Assembly: GCF_947179165.1 (NCBI RefSeq)
Contig: NC_077247.1
Location: forward strand, 46,792,935 to 46,856,934
Direction: 5' to 3'
Source: Solanum dulcamara
Lineage: Eukaryota; Streptophyta; Magnoliopsida; Solanales; Solanaceae
DNA length: 64,000 bases
Below are positions 46,863-59,951 of this stretch, piece by piece. Under the pieces are notes generated by a model. It had not been told where the DNA came from. It was given only the letters and a program-made list of their open reading frames with translations, and did no database searches. Every line of letters starts with the position of its first letter. Position 1 is the stretch's first letter. A program made the translations under genes and the position numbers.

Positions 46863-47540
46863 CTGTAAGAGACGTAGAAAAATTCAGAGAAGATATAGAT
46901 ATTAGCACCTCTGGCCCAAATTCTTTGCTCAAATTTGACATTCATAGATTAAACCGACCAATGGTCAAAGCCATTTTCAGCATTAAATTGCAAAATCTTT
47001 TCACAAACTATATATAACAATAAACTACATAAGAATTCTACAAATAAAACTGCACAAATTTGTATTAAAAATGTAGTTGAGTAAAAGTTAACATGGACTA
47101 AAAGTTCAGGATGGATAAAAGTAACAATCAAATCAAGGACAACCTACTTATCAAAAAAGGAATACAACTTCACAACAACTGAACTGACTAAAGGAATATA
47201 ACTTCACAACAACGAAACTGAATAATTATTCTCTCCCAAGCCACAAACAAAAGAGAAAAAACACAATGAACTCAGTTGAAGCTTAACCAACCAAGATAGA
47301 TTAAAAAATAGAACCTTCTCCAATGGGAAGCTTACATGAATTGAACAACTAAAACTGAATATTTTAAAATTAATGGGGCTTAAAAAATAATAATGATCCC
47401 CTTTCCCAATTTATCATCAAAGAAGCAACCCTTCGGTAATGTGAGCTTTTTCATCAGCGAGTGGAGTTTGGGGACTGTCAAAGAAAGAAAAGGAGGGAAC
47501 CTTTTGAATTTTGAAAGTCAAACCCTAAATTTACTCTCGA

Positions 47541-47737
47541 CTAAATTAAAGTGATAAGTGTCAAAAACAAATCACTATTCTTTTTTGAGTTTCATACCTA
47601 AACTATTGAAAGTGTGAGTTTCATACCTAAACTATCACTTATTAGTATGAAACTCACACTTCCAATAGTTTAGGTATGAAACTCAAAAAAATGTGATAAT
47701 TTAGGTGTATTTTTGACACTTATCTCTAAATTAAAGT
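47541..47737. mobile_element. Foldback MITE with a ~49-bp hairpin stem
   Basis: The ends GATAAGTGTCAAAAA and TTTTTGACACTTATC are perfect inverted repeats. The inner arms, about 47,586-47,634 and 47,646-47,694, pair almost perfectly (GAGTTTCATACCTAAACTAT against ATAGTTTAGGTATGAAACTC and beyond). A 12-bp direct repeat, CTAAATTAAAGT, flanks it at 47,541-47,552 and 47,726-47,737; part of this is the target duplication. Confidence 0.8.
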
Positions 47738-47767
47738 ACTACATGTAGTACATAACATCATTTATAT

Positions 47768-48151
47768 GAGCCCGTTTGGATTGACTTTAAGTTGGTCAAA
47801 ACCAACTTAAAGCCCCTTTTTAGCTTTTGGACGTGTTTGCCTAATGCTGACTTTAAGCCATAAAGTTCTTAAAGTCAGTCAAAAATGAAAAGTTAGGATT
47901 TCTAACTTTTTTTTCCAAAGTGCTTAAAGTCATTTTCTTTGACCGTGGAAATTACTTTTATATCCCTTGTATTTTAACTAAATTCTCAAACTACTTTTTT
48001 TTTTATTCTTTTAACCCTAAAATTCACATCATAAGCACTTTTATCCAAACACTCAACTGCTTATTTATAAAAATAACTTTCAGCACTTCAAAGTTCTAAA
48101 AGCACTTCATACATAAAAGTTACTTTTTTTAAGCCAATCCAAACGGGCTCT
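47768..48151. mobile_element. MITE with GAGCCCGTTTGGATTG ends
   Basis: The left end GAGCCCGTTTGGATTGACTT is the inverse of the right end AAGCCAATCCAAACGGGCTC. The interior contains further inverted words (ACTTTAAG/CTTAAAGT). It resembles hAT-derived MITEs common in Solanaceae. The TSD was not resolved. It sits between the two divergent genes. Confidence 0.75.
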
Positions 48152-48629
48152 ATGTATTATCTCTATTTTAAATAATGTCTTAAAATTGTATATCGGTATG
48201 TTAGTTACTCTCATGTTTGTTACTCAAGCAGAGTGTTTTCCGAAAATAGTCTATTTATCTATTCTAGATACGGAGATAGTGATGTATTTAGCGATAATCC
48301 ATGTATCAGTTATATAAATAATAAAATAGCTCTGTGAACCATTACATTTTTGGGTCATTGACTCTCTTTCTCAGAAAACCTCATATTATTTGCTACTCTA
48401 TCTATAATGTTTATAGTGATTTTAGAATTACAAAAAAGATATGAAAACATTTTTTTTGTTAGATTTTAAAAGAAGAGGACAATATTTGCTTATTTTTCTC
48501 ATAGTCCTTAAAAACAAATTATCCAGCTAAACACATTTTCTCAAAGACAATTTAAATTCCTTCCTTTGGCATATCCCTGAATAGAATTGCTTATTTATGT
48601 AATACCAAATATACCCTTGAATGTCCATC

Positions 48630-48637
48630 TATATAAA
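48630..48637 (+). promoter_or_regulatory. TATA box of the At4g18490-like gene
   Basis: TATATAAA lies about 180 bp upstream of the first splice donor (CACCAG|GTTTCG at 48,813/48,814), so transcription would start near 48,660-48,690 and produce a non-coding first exon. Confidence 0.55.
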
Positions 48638-48659
48638 CCCAATTTAGGCGCGGAAGGAT

Positions 48660-51600
48660 TATCATTTCCACGCCCGTATTCTCTGTAATCTCTCTTCACT
48701 CCTTGTACACAAAAGCAAAGCAAAGCAAAAGCAAGCGATCGGAACCAAAGCATTGAATTCACCGGGAAACGAAGCTGAAATCGTCTTTTTCAATCCGTCG
48801 ACACATTCACCAGGTTTCGCAGATTCGTATTGTTTTTGCTTTTACTTCGATTCCTTCCGTATGTATCAACTGTGAAAATGTTAAGTCGAGGAAATTTGGT
48901 TATTCATTATCAATTTACGCAACCTGAGCTGTCAATTTTGTTTCAATTTGTAAATTTGGTGAATTGGGGAAGAGATCAAGTCGTTCTAATTGAGCCATTG
49001 ATTTTAGTGGTATCATCAACAAATCCTCTAATTTATGACAATTTTAGTTGGTGATTGATTTTAATTCATCAATTTGTGTATGTTTTAGAAACTTGAATAG
49101 TTGGCTCAGGAGAGAGGTGAATCCGAGCTATCTATTACTATATTGATTAGCTTTGGGGAGTAAATAATTACATATAGTGCTTGCACAATGCTCCAATATT
49201 TGTTGCATTGCTGAAGTGCATGCATGTTGTATGCTTTAATATTGGTTAGAAGTTTATTTTCCCATAGCCTTAATACCGGACCAGTAGGTATAATTGGAAA
49301 GTTTTGAAAATCGCATTAATCTTCCGTTTTCCAATTTATTCAATATATTCTTTTGCTCTCACGAGTTGATCATGTTACTTAGCTTCAGTAATTCTGTAAA
49401 ATTTGTCGGAAAAACAATAGCATTTAGAATCTCCTTCTTTTTTTTTTAATTGGCAGGAAACTTAATTTCTGATCCTTGAATAGAACTCTAATAATAGCTC
49501 TGAGATTGGAAAAGAGATATAAGACTGACAAAATATATGTATGGTTCTGTTTTTGTATCTTTTGCCACTGAGAAAGCGAAGGGTCTCCACATTCAAATAG
49601 TTTCTGGAATATTTGTTTCTTGTTTGATTAGATTTCATAGCACTTAATTGTTCTATGAATTGAAAATAGGGATAATTACGCCACATGGCCATTTGGCAAA
49701 AGTAATTACCAAAAAAATGGTCATTCGCTGTATAGGCATGTATAGTCAGTGTATATTTCATGTATAGTCGAGCTATATTCAGTTTTTGAGTATATCATAA
49801 TGTATATTCAGTGTATAGCCCCATGTATAAATAATCTTATATTATATAGTCAATGTATACTTTTTATGACTTTTGACAAGCTATCTTATATATATTTTCT
49901 ATGATTTTGGCTATTTTTTATGTAAATAAAACATGACTATATTTATTGTAAACTAATTAGTTTATTGTATATATTTGAAATTGTCCCTTTAAAATATGCT
50001 CGTTGACTCATCCTACGTGAAGTTTCTTCGACTCCTTAACATATTTCTTAGAAAAGTTCGCTTCCAAATTTTGGCAATTAATTCAGATATTTTATGACAG
50101 GCAGAGTGAACTTGATGAAGTTCTACATACAATGAGTCTGCGTTAAGATTTACTCTGTATTCCTTTTATTCCTTCCTTCTATCTGTGTTCTTCCGGAAGC
50201 AAGTAAAACCTATAATTAATGTTACTTCTTTTTCATTGTTCTTATTTTGGTTTTAGGCAGTATTACATTTTTCTGTAACTAGTATAGAAGCTTTTCTAGA
50301 GATGTTGCTGTGTATGTGACTCCTTTGCAAAGTAATTCAGTGCTTGGTTGGGTCATCCTTTCTAGGAGATGATGCTTTGACTGCATATACCATGTTGCAG
50401 CTATGTTGTCATCCAAAAATGTTGAAAGATCCATTTGTATTTTATGACTTGATAACAGTCTTATATCAAACAGCTTATTACCAAAAAATAGTCTTATTTC
50501 AAACTATCAGAGTACTGATTAAGAGCTGTTGGTTTGCTTCTACTTTTGTAGTTCTGTGATATGTTCTCTTTCTGTTACTTCTCCTTTACCTGTCTTCGTT
50601 ATTCCTTTGAGAACCTGCTGCAGTTATGTATAAAACCAATCTTTCTGTGCAGATGGCAGAAACACCGAAGGGAGCATCTTCGACTGTCAAAGCAAAAGAC
50701 AAAAATTCATTACTTGGTATTTACCATTTGTTTTAGGTTCCTACTAGGATTCTTAACCTATTTGTACCATTAGAAACTGAAAAGTGCACTTCTTAAAACT
50801 TAAATAGATCTGATTTCGTCATTAAATACATACTAAAACAGATAGCTTCCTTCAATGGTAATGTTATGTAATACCAAATCAGTTTTAATCAAAATTACAA
50901 GAGACAATCTAGATGAGATTCACATCTCTGATCCATTAGTACTTGGTATACAAGAGACATTTCAGATAAGTAGCTTTCTGAAAATGAGAATGCCAGGAAC
51001 AACAGATATTGGATGACATCCTTCACAATGGGAATGCTACATTTAAGCATATTTTTCGTAAAAGACAGTTATCAATAAGTTTTTGCTTATCCACATCTTT
51101 CTTATGCATGTTGAGTAGTGCAGTAATTGGACCAGTAGTAATTTGTTAATGTCCTGGTGTCTTGGATAATTACTGTTTACATTATGTTGTGACAGATCTG
51201 GATATTGGAAATGACTTTCTTAAGTCGTTCAAATCAGTGTCTATGGGAGAAGATGATGCAATGGATTTCGACTTTGGGCCTATATCCAAAAACAAGAAAA
51301 AGACATTCAACTTTGACAAAGAGTAAACCCTGCATAGCCTTATTACTATTTCTGATTGCATAATTAATTTATTTTGCTAAGCTATTGTATCAAAATACTC
51401 ACATTCATGATTTTCACTTATCTTGTCCATCACCTTTTTTGTGTACTTGGACCTAAGGTTTCTTTCATTAACTTGCAAGTCTCTCTGTCTGACTCTCTTT
51501 TACGGTGTTGTTCTATGTTATAATTTGCAGTATTTTGTGATAAACAATCTTCCAGACTTGATTCAGGACAAGCTAAAGATTGTAGAATAATGGAGAAATG

Positions 51601-54600
51601 ATATATTACTTATGTTGACATTGAACTTTCTTCAGAGATATGGATTTTACTCTTGATACTGATTTTGGCAAGATGTCGTCCTTCAACATCGACATGTCAG
51701 ATTTTGATATATCTCCCCCATGCAAAAAGGATCAAAAATCAAAGGAGACATCAAAAGAAGAATCCACTGTTGCTGTCAACAAAAAGAAAGGAGATGGCTT
51801 CAATTTTTCATTTGATTTTGAGTATGTACTACCTTTGGTGATCCTTTATATTCTGCTCTGTATTTTTCTAAGGCATGAATTATGCTTCTGTTCATCAAAA
51901 GATGACTCAGTAGTTCTACTGTAACTAAGTGGAGTATCCCCTCCTGTGTTTGGTTCAGGTTGGATAATTTCAGGTTTGGGTCAAGTCAGGAGAGTAATGG
52001 AAAAGCGAAGAACAACCAAGAAAAGGACTGTTTCAGTTTTGGATCAAGCCAGGAGAGTAGAGAAAAGGCAAAGAACGACCAAGAAAAGGAATTTTCATCT
52101 TCTAAGAGAAATGATAATGAACGCTCTGGAAGTCATCTCAATGAAGACATTGGTTCGTTAGAGGACGGGACAGTTCAGAAACACATTGCATCAGAGGCCG
52201 GGATGACTTCAATTATTGATTCTCATATTGACATAGATAAAAGTAATGACACCACAAAACATAGTTTACCTTCAAACCATACTATGAGCAATAATGAAAC
52301 TTCAAAATTGCAATATGCTAGCAATGAAGTTCCACTGGAAAAAGCAAAAAGCCCATTACAAGAAAAAATATCCACCAGCACTCATGAAACAGTTTGCCAA
52401 GTAGAGGAGCGAACTTCTTTGATGTCACAGAGTGAATCAAGGAGGAATAATTCTTCAAGTTTACAGGAACATGTTAATTCTGTGGCTGCGGATGTTAGTC
52501 TCTTAGGTGTAGGAACAGATTCTATTAAAAAAGTGCTTTTGGACTCTGACACAAACTATGATAAGTCAGTTTTAGAAAGTTCATCTTTGGAGGATGTTGC
52601 AACCTCAATGAAGAATGCTAGTGAAAGGAGAAACTTTGACAATGATAAGCTTGTTTTGGAGACCAATAAGGACAGGACTGAGGCACATTCCAACAGTATG
52701 TCAAATGCTACAGAAGACAAAATGCAAGACATGAAAGTCAGTAATGATATTCAGAGCCCAACTTCAGAGCTTTCTGCATCCTCGTTAAGCAAGTAGGTCA
52801 ATATAGACCATCTCCCTTTTATTCATTCAGCATTACTGTCCATGATGTCTAACTTGGAAACTGCAGAACTTAGCTACCGCAGAGAATGGTGTAAAATAAA
52901 TATCTGTCATGCATTTTATGATACTGTGGTGCACTTGCTTTCTCTGAAATTGTCGCAGAATAGTAGCTGAAAGTTTGACGGCAGAGAAAAGAAGAGAGAC
53001 TGGTGTCATCAGGTCAAAGTTTTTTATACCATCAATTAAACCTGCAGCACAGACGCAGACAACAACACCACTGACTGAGACAAAAGGTCCTGCATTTAGT
53101 AACAAAGGAATTGGCCCCATACCACAGAGTCGTCCAGATGAAATAATGTAAGTCCATGGTGTAAACTAGTCAAATTTTTGTAGGCAGTTTATATGATACA
53201 ATCTAATACAGATCTCAAGATAACAAAGATGATGACATTGGGAGCAAAGCTGGTTTTGCCCCAGACTCTAGATCTCTGCCAATGATTAACCCTCTTCAGA
53301 CAGGAAGTCAGGAGGGATGCCAAGTTTTAGGGACTACTATAAGTTTTTGGTAACTTACTTTTCGTATCATGCTTAATTTTCAAGTTTCATTTTACTTTAC
53401 CTGACCGTAATTTCATGGTAACTGCAAAAATACTAACTTCTGTTGTTGATAATCAATCATCATCATCATCATCATCATAATAATAATACTTTAGCAAGGG
53501 ATCTCAGTCGGATGGTGCGAAAAACATAAGAATATTGACTGGCAAATCTGTTCCCCAGAAAAGCAAAGCAAGCCGTAAAGATCTTCTTACTGTCAGGTTT
53601 TTCCCCTCTGATTGATGCTTCCAACCAGATATGCCATTGAATTCACCTTGTAAAATGTTTGACATGCATATAAGACTATTCTCACCATGCATGGACTACT
53701 CTAGCTTTTCTTAGTTTCTTTGGCAGCTATTGTTTCTGTTTGGACGACTGCACTAAAAAAAGTTACACATATTTATCTGATTTATTTTATTCTCTTAAGC
53801 TAGTCATGTTTGTTGCATATAGAAATCATTTCACCCAAAATTATTAGTTATACAAGATATTGTTTGGCATTCTCAGTAGATTAAGAAGTCGTCTTACATG
53901 TTATGAATGATAATGCCATATTTCTAAGCCATATATAGGATGCTCTGGTATTGCGCTTGATTCCAGTCCAATGCCTCTCTTGATCAATGAAAATAGAAAT
54001 ATTTTCTTACCAAAAATCCTTTGGCATGTTTTCCTTCAGTTCTGGGGTAAATCCTCCTTGCAAAACTCAACAGATAGCTGCATCCGCTCCATGCAGCATT
54101 TCCGTTCCAAGGAACATAGCTCCTATTCCAACTGCAAAGAACACTCTCAATGAAGGAGAGAAAACACTGCCAATTAAAGCTGCCAGGAGTCTTCTAGAGG
54201 CATCTAGCTTAAAAATTTCAGCGTACCATACTACTTTTCTTTCAAATTCTTCAAATATGCACGCCTTCTCATTTTTCTGCAAGTTGTCAATCAATCACAT
54301 GCTCCAAATGCAGAAAACTTGGTACAAATCCTGATACACCTCAGACAGTGTTGCAAAAAAATTTGAAGTCCTCAAAAACAGTGGACCAGCTTGGTGGGTA
54401 TAAAGCTATTATACAAGCCAAAGACAACTCTAAAGAGTTGCTGAAGCAAATACCTGTTAGCTTGTGTATGAAGAGGAAAGTACCAGAGGTCTGTTTTCCT
54501 TTTCTCCACCACTTCCCCTTGTAAGAAGAGTAACTTTTGTGCATAGTTACATAACCACTATGGGACAACTTTGACATTTGTAATAGCACTTGATGCAGAA

Positions 54601-56514
54601 AAATTCAGATTTGATGATCCTACTTCCATCAAAGCGTCTTTCACAATCACCCAATGGAAGCAGGTTTTTCTATAAAATTAGTTAGTGTTCAACTTTTCAT
54701 CAATGCTGAATGTAGTCATGATTACTCCTCAAAATTCTACAGGGGATCCTCTGAAGGTACAGAAAGTATATGCAACAAACAGGTGATTGGTAGAAAAGGA
54801 ACAGACATAGATGTTTGACATAGTTTCCCAAGTGTTTCACTACATTGGAATCTAGAAGCATGTCAAATTTTAAATTTCTTCCTCATTCTTCATTGATAGG
54901 TTAATGACCATGAGCATTCTGGAAATGTTAATAAGACCAGCGAATATGAAAATTGCCAAATCTCTTTACGCGATGTTCCTATGAGGATGAACATCAACGA
55001 GTTAGGAAGCCCTTCTGTGATAGAAGATGATGACAACATAAAGAAGGCTCAAACTTTGTCAAAGGATCTTGAAGATGTAAGGAGTGCTTCCCGCAATTTT
55101 CAATTATTCCTCGTTTTCTGATTTCTGGTGTAGTATAAGTATCTTTCAAATATTCTGAAAACTCATGAAGTAATCACTGCCACAAATTTTGAAAAAAGAT
55201 AAAATGCTTTTTCAGCCAGTATTGTTGTACTCTAAACAAATAACCAGACAACAGAAACTTCATATTTTAAGCTTCTCTGAGAATTAGGTTCATGATACCA
55301 CCTTCCCATTTTATATTGGCTACATGAACAGGAAAAACTGCGTTCTCTCTCAACTTGTTTTCTGTTGGTAATTTAGACATGTCCATGTTGGTCCTAGAAA
55401 TTATTACAGTAGTTCCTTTTAGATTTATGTCTTTGGATTTAAATTTTCTCTAAATCATTAGCATTATATCAATCTTAGCTACTGAGTTCCACCTAAGTGA
55501 AAACCTTCAGTATGCTTGAAAGCAGGGTGTCTTTTTCACTGCATCCCAGTAGTCCAAGAAGCATCCGTAAATTTGACAAAGAAAAAGAAGAGACACGGGA
55601 ACTACAAGACATTTTTGCCTTGTTATGTCTGATTTTGTTGGTGGGTCAATATATCTCTTATATTAGTGGATCATAATGGCGTCCCCAAACCAATTAGTTG
55701 ATGCAATAATTAGTGTCCTGGGATCCTAGCCTACTCTTTTCTTAATGCTTTCAAGCAGATAACTGAAAGTTCAAACATTACGGGGTGAAAGAATTCTATA
55801 GTCTTCAACTTAGCTTCTTTTTATCTAGCTAACAACAATTTGTTCTTCATTGAGGCCTGGAACTGAGGCATGAGACGCGAGACTGTCATGCTGGCTGATT
55901 ATAGTTTATTGTGTTTGCAGATATGCAACATGCTGAGAAAAAAGCACGAGGAGGCAAAAGAACTCTTAGTTCGAGCTGTTGTGAACAACAACAAGCTGCT
56001 GCTTCTTAACCATCCCATTTATGAAGAGAAGATATCCTTATTACTGAACTACTGTCACACCACTTCCTTTTCACAATTTTCAATTCTCTATTTTAAAGTA
56101 AGTTGTGTATGCCTTCACCCCCTAGAACATACACAGGGTTCAGAAATTCGCTGCTGTATTGATGACGAGGAATCACCAGATAGAATCACAATAAGACAAC
56201 ATAGAGGTATTTCTCTCCTATGTGTGTACACACACCACAAAAAGGACTTGAGTAAACATATTAAACATAAACCTTACTGCTTTGTTTGTCATCCCTGGTT
56301 CCAGTTCTGTAGTTGCGAATTTCTCTGTGTAAAGACCTTCTCTTTGTTAAGCATGTATTACTACTAAAGACCTTCTCTTTGTTATGTATGTATGACTACT
56401 AACGCCATGTAGTTTCAGGCAGAGTCTGCTGCATGTTCAAATGCAGTCGCAGATCTCTTTTTTTTCTTGCATTCCTCAGGTGAAGAAGCATTGACTTTGC
56501 TAATAACAAACTAA
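48660..56514 (+). CDS. At4g18490-like nuclear-type protein of unknown function
   Basis: A non-coding first exon (about 48,660-48,813) is followed by coding exons 50653-50716, 51196-51322, 51636-51821, 51959-52792, 52959-53147, 53212-53349, 53495-53596, 54040-54222, 54314-54488, 54599-54663, 54743-54782, 54900-55076, 55921-56097 and 56419-56514. All junctions are GT-AG and keep one frame, giving about 850 residues. The start [18 protein letters not shown] and the early acidic-aromatic motifs ([31 protein letters not shown]) resemble the Arabidopsis uncharacterised protein At4g18490. A duplicated FGSSQES motif follows, then a long Ser/Asn/Lys-rich disordered region and basic segments. A helical end reads [29 protein letters not shown]. 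The last two exon junctions are least certain. There is no signal peptide or membrane segment; function is unknown. Confidence 0.82.
49669..49987. repeat. MITE in the first intron of the At4g18490-like gene
   Basis: The ends GGGATAATTAC and GAAATTGTCCC are short inverted repeats (9 of 11 match). Near-identical 9-bp flanks, TTGAAAATA at 49,660-49,668 and TTTAAAATA at 49,988-49,996, suggest a Mutator-type target duplication. The interior is rich in TGTATA words. Confidence 0.55.
53459..53488. repeat. (ATC)n(ATA)n microsatellite in an intron
   Basis: About seven ATC units are followed by ATA units immediately before the splice acceptor of the exon starting at 53,495, so length variation could affect splicing. 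Confidence 0.85.
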
Positions 56515-59470
56515 AGTGGTTACTCTCAGAGGCAGATCTTCCGCTGAAGGAAAATCGAACTTCTACTAAATTTCTCTATCCCATATAATTTGGCATCTAA
56601 TAATCTGTCCCTGCACAGGTGTTGGCAGTTTGCTTATACTGAGCATTTGAAGATATTGAACCTCTTGTTATACTCTTTACACCATAATTTTGTGCTTCTT
56701 TACAGCTTCTCCCTCTTGGGCACCTTATAAAGCAGCACCAAATGAGATATATCTGTCTTCTATTACTACCTATGTTATTCATATCCAAATATAGGCCGAT
56801 GGCCTAAGATCTGATGCGTGATGAGTAACAGGTTAAACAATTTGGGAAGGAGATAACTGTGTTTCTAGGGCATACATTTAATGAAATTACTTAAAGTGGA
56901 ATCAGAGCAATCTCTTGAATTTTTATAAACTATTGAGTATGATTGTTTAGTCCTTTTTTTCTTTAAGTGACCAACTAGTCACATTGTACTATAGGTGGCA
57001 CGTTTTATTACAAACATAAGAGGTAATAGGTTGGTAACAAAGAAGGTACGATGTTGGGTCATACCTTAATCTTGTTGCAGGAGAAAGAGTCCTCCCTTCG
57101 CAAAGATGAAGGAAACAAGAGTAGAAAAGATTAAAGAAAGATCAATTATTAGTCTTACACTTACACTCCAAGACTAATATTACAATGAGACCATTTGATT
57201 TAGTTGATTAAAAGTAGCTAGTCAATTACGGTTGAAAAACAAAACCATAGCTCCTCTATGAACCTCTTTTTAACTGATTAAATAACCATCATAAAAAAAT
57301 CAGAAGAAGAAAAATGAAACTTGACTCATATGCCTGCCGAGATGCAACATCCCCTCCCCAAATCATTGCTATGTAACACGACATTCTACCGTGTAATTAC
57401 TTGAGTTAGGGATAACAAAGGGAAAAAAATTAAGGAAAATGGAGAACAATACATTGGGCCTAGGCTTGTTGTGGAGAGAATTATATGCCAATTCCCACTT
57501 TATTAGAGTCTGATGTCAGTCAGATAACTATAACACTGGTTGCAGTTAAAGCATTCTAAAAGTAGGTTTCTCAGTGTTAGGTCAAAAGAGTGGAGGCAAC
57601 TAATAGATTAGGTAAACATAATTTTCAATGCTTGGTCTTTTATGTTAACTGGAGCCTCAAGGATTTGTCCATCGTATCATGGAGCTGATAGATTAACACG
57701 AGCTTTTGGGTTCAATTGAACTCTATTGTTTTTAGCTCAAATTATGTATAAATGCATATGCAAAAAAACATTGAAAATGTAAAATTATAATAAGACTACA
57801 GTCATTCTGAACTTTTCGACTTTAGATCTTGGATTCGCCTATGTGACCATTTAATGCCTTTAGTAACAGCAAGCATGGATACATTGTGTACATGTAAGGA
57901 CTTCTTAGCTCTAGTCCCAGCTTTTCATGAAGAGGAAGTTTAGGATTAAGGCAAAGTTCTTGTGATTGACAATTCTTCTTCACGATTTTGTTCTCTCTCG
58001 TGATACAATAAATTCGACTAAGTTCATGACGAGGAACATTTTTATTATACCCTATTGTACAAGAACACCTGTAAGTGACTGAAAATATTGAGAAGAACAG
58101 AAAGATGATAAGGGTTAGCTTTTGCTTCCATTCTATGTTGCAAAGGGGACATGTTTTCCTTCATTATCTAGAAAATTATTTTTATTTTTGACTTGGGATT
58201 ATAGGTTTCTTGCAGAGAAACAGGGCTATCAAGAATGTGATGATATATACTTTCTTATTTTATTGAAGTTTAACTTTGAGGGGATGCATAAATTAGTGAG
58301 CATACTATAGTGAAAGATTCTGACTGCAACAATCTTATTTCATTTCCATTGCCCTGCTATGCTGAATCTGTGTTAGTTGAAGAAGACAGCTAATATTGCT
58401 GATAAGAGTACCACTTCAGATTAGTTACTAAGGACATCACCTTAGATATGAGGGTATGGAGATCACGTATTAACATAGAAGTCAAGTAGGTAGTGAAGTA
58501 CTGTCTTGCTTTACAATGGTTTATGCTTGCTGGTGTTTGTTGTTCTATTAACCGTATTCTTGTAGTTCTTCCTTTTGATATCTATCATAATCTGTTTTTT
58601 GTGTTTCGGTTACTACATTATTTTTTTTGTTGTTCTTATCTTTCTTGTAGGCTTTGCACTACTTCTTTTATTAGTTGTTGTGTTTTCTTCACTATTTTCT
58701 TCTTCTTTCTACCTGCACTTGAGCCGAGAGTCTTTCAGAAACAATATCTCTACTTTCACGAAATAGTGGTAAGATCTTCGTACACTCTAGTCTCTACCCT
58801 CCCAAAATCCCAGTTGGGAAATTTCACTAAGTATGTTGTTGTTGTAAGATTATCCGAATAACTAATTCGGATAATATGGTACAAAGATCTTGAATTTTTT
58901 AATCTAATCCACAACTTTACTGTTGATGTTGAGATGCTGTTTTTATCTTAGTTCCTATTGGCTTTGACAATAAGAAAATCTCCTTTTTCCTGCTTGGCTC
59001 ACTAAATGAGTTTCATGTTTATCAGAAATGACCGATCCATTAGATATCTATCTGCTGATGAACCGTTCAACCAATGAGCTTAATTCTATCCCCATCAGCA
59101 TCTATTCAAATTAGATGAATTCCCTGCTGTATAATCACTATTTTTGACAAAGTCATCCTCCATAATCTCTCCATGTCATTTTCTACATGTGATCCTCACT
59201 AAATCCTTATGCATGGCCCAAAAAAAGCAAACTTAATATCTTTTAACATAAGCTGACACAAGGAGGGTTGACTTTCTGCTAGGGTAGGTATCTCTAGAGA
59301 AGGAATTAACTTAATTTCATAAATAGACACTGCAGACCTCATGTCTACACATTACTGGATAGTGAAATTTATTTGGATACACGTAAAGACAAAAACTTTG
59401 TGCTTCTTGAATCAGTTTCCTCTAACTAAAGGTTTACAAGTGTATAAAAAAAATTATCGAACATTACGAG
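56515..59470. other. Intergenic region between At4g18490-like and CLE genes
   Basis: I support no gene here. The only recognisable item is an RTE-tail-like fragment at about 58,725-58,850. The open frame at 58,493-58,861 is Cys/Phe/Leu-rich low-complexity sequence and overlaps that repeat. Confidence 0.5.
58725..58850 (+). repeat. Diverged RTE LINE 3'-end fragment
   Basis: The phrases TTGAGCCGAGAGTCTTTCAG, AAACAATATCTCTAC, TGGTAAGATCTTCGTACACT and a final TTGTTGTTGTAA correspond to the 3' tail of the RTE LINE at 37,769-39,671, but with many differences. It is probably an old, heavily 5'-truncated insertion. Confidence 0.65.
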
Positions 59471-59489
59471 TAGTCACAACAAAGAAATG

Positions 59490-59497
59490 TATATAAT
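59490..59497 (+). promoter_or_regulatory. Candidate TATA box of the CLE gene
   Basis: TATATAAT lies 55-62 bp upstream of the start codon at 59,552. It implies a short 5' leader. Confidence 0.45.
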
Positions 59498-59551
59498 GGG
59501 ACTCTCTAGCTGTTCTGAAACATTCAGAGTCTTATTGTTGCAAATTCTTCA

Positions 59552-59773
59552 ATGATAAATACAATGTCTAGGTTCAAGTATTTAGCTTGCATTATTTTGC
59601 TCTTGCTTTCATCTGCATTACTCGAGGCTCGCCCCATAAGGTCTATTAGGATTGCCAGGGAAGCTTTGGAAGAACAATTCGAAAGAGAGAAGGCGAATCT
59701 TGGCACTCACGATTGGCCTCAGCGAGTGAGTCCTGGAGGACCTGACCCTCATCACCATTTTAAACACTTCTGA
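59552..59773 (+). CDS. CLE-family secreted peptide precursor
   Basis: An intact, intronless 73-residue prepropeptide. Residues about 5-26 (FKYLACIILLLLSSALLEA) form a signal peptide. A variable charged middle follows (REALEEQFEREKANLG). The C-terminal CLE motif RVSPGGPDPHHH (residues 58-69) matches the 12-residue CLE consensus RxSPGGPDPxHH and is closest in wording to Arabidopsis CLE5/CLE6-type peptides. Only FKHF follows it. The mature peptide would be cut out in the secretory pathway, modified on Pro, and perceived by leucine-rich-repeat receptor kinases. A second in-frame ATG at 59,564 (MSRFKYL) is an alternative start that leaves the signal peptide intact. No neighbour suggests a shared pathway. 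Confidence 0.93.
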   Translation: MINTMSRFKYLACIILLLLSSALLEARPIRSIRIAREALEEQFEREKANLGTHDWPQRVSPGGPDPHHHFKHF

Positions 59774-59868
59774 TCAGAAAGTTAATAGTCTTGCCAAGAC
59801 TAAGGAGTAAAAACTAAGGAAGTAGAAAACAATAATCAAATCCTCCCTGCATCCTACTATCCAAAATC

Positions 59869-59951
59869 TATGTTACTCGGATCCTTCAAAAGTAAATGCA
59901 TTTTTGGAGGATCCGACCTGAGTGATTCTTGAAGGAGCCGAGTAACATATT
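59869..59951. repeat. Small foldback repeat (~83 bp)
   Basis: TGTTACTCGGATCCTTC and GAAGGAGCCGAGTAACA are near-perfect inverted arms about 40 bp apart. It lies 100-180 bp after the CLE stop codon, so it may be in its 3' untranslated region or be a mini-MITE. Confidence 0.7.

Noticed and set aside
52833..53120. 95-codon minus-strand open frame
   Set aside because: It overlaps a well-supported plus-strand exon (52,959-53,147) of the At4g18490-like gene and shows no domain of its own.
58493..58861. 122-codon open frame rich in Cys, Phe and Leu
   Set aside because: It overlaps a diverged RTE tail, has low complexity, and has no signal peptide or domain I can recognise.
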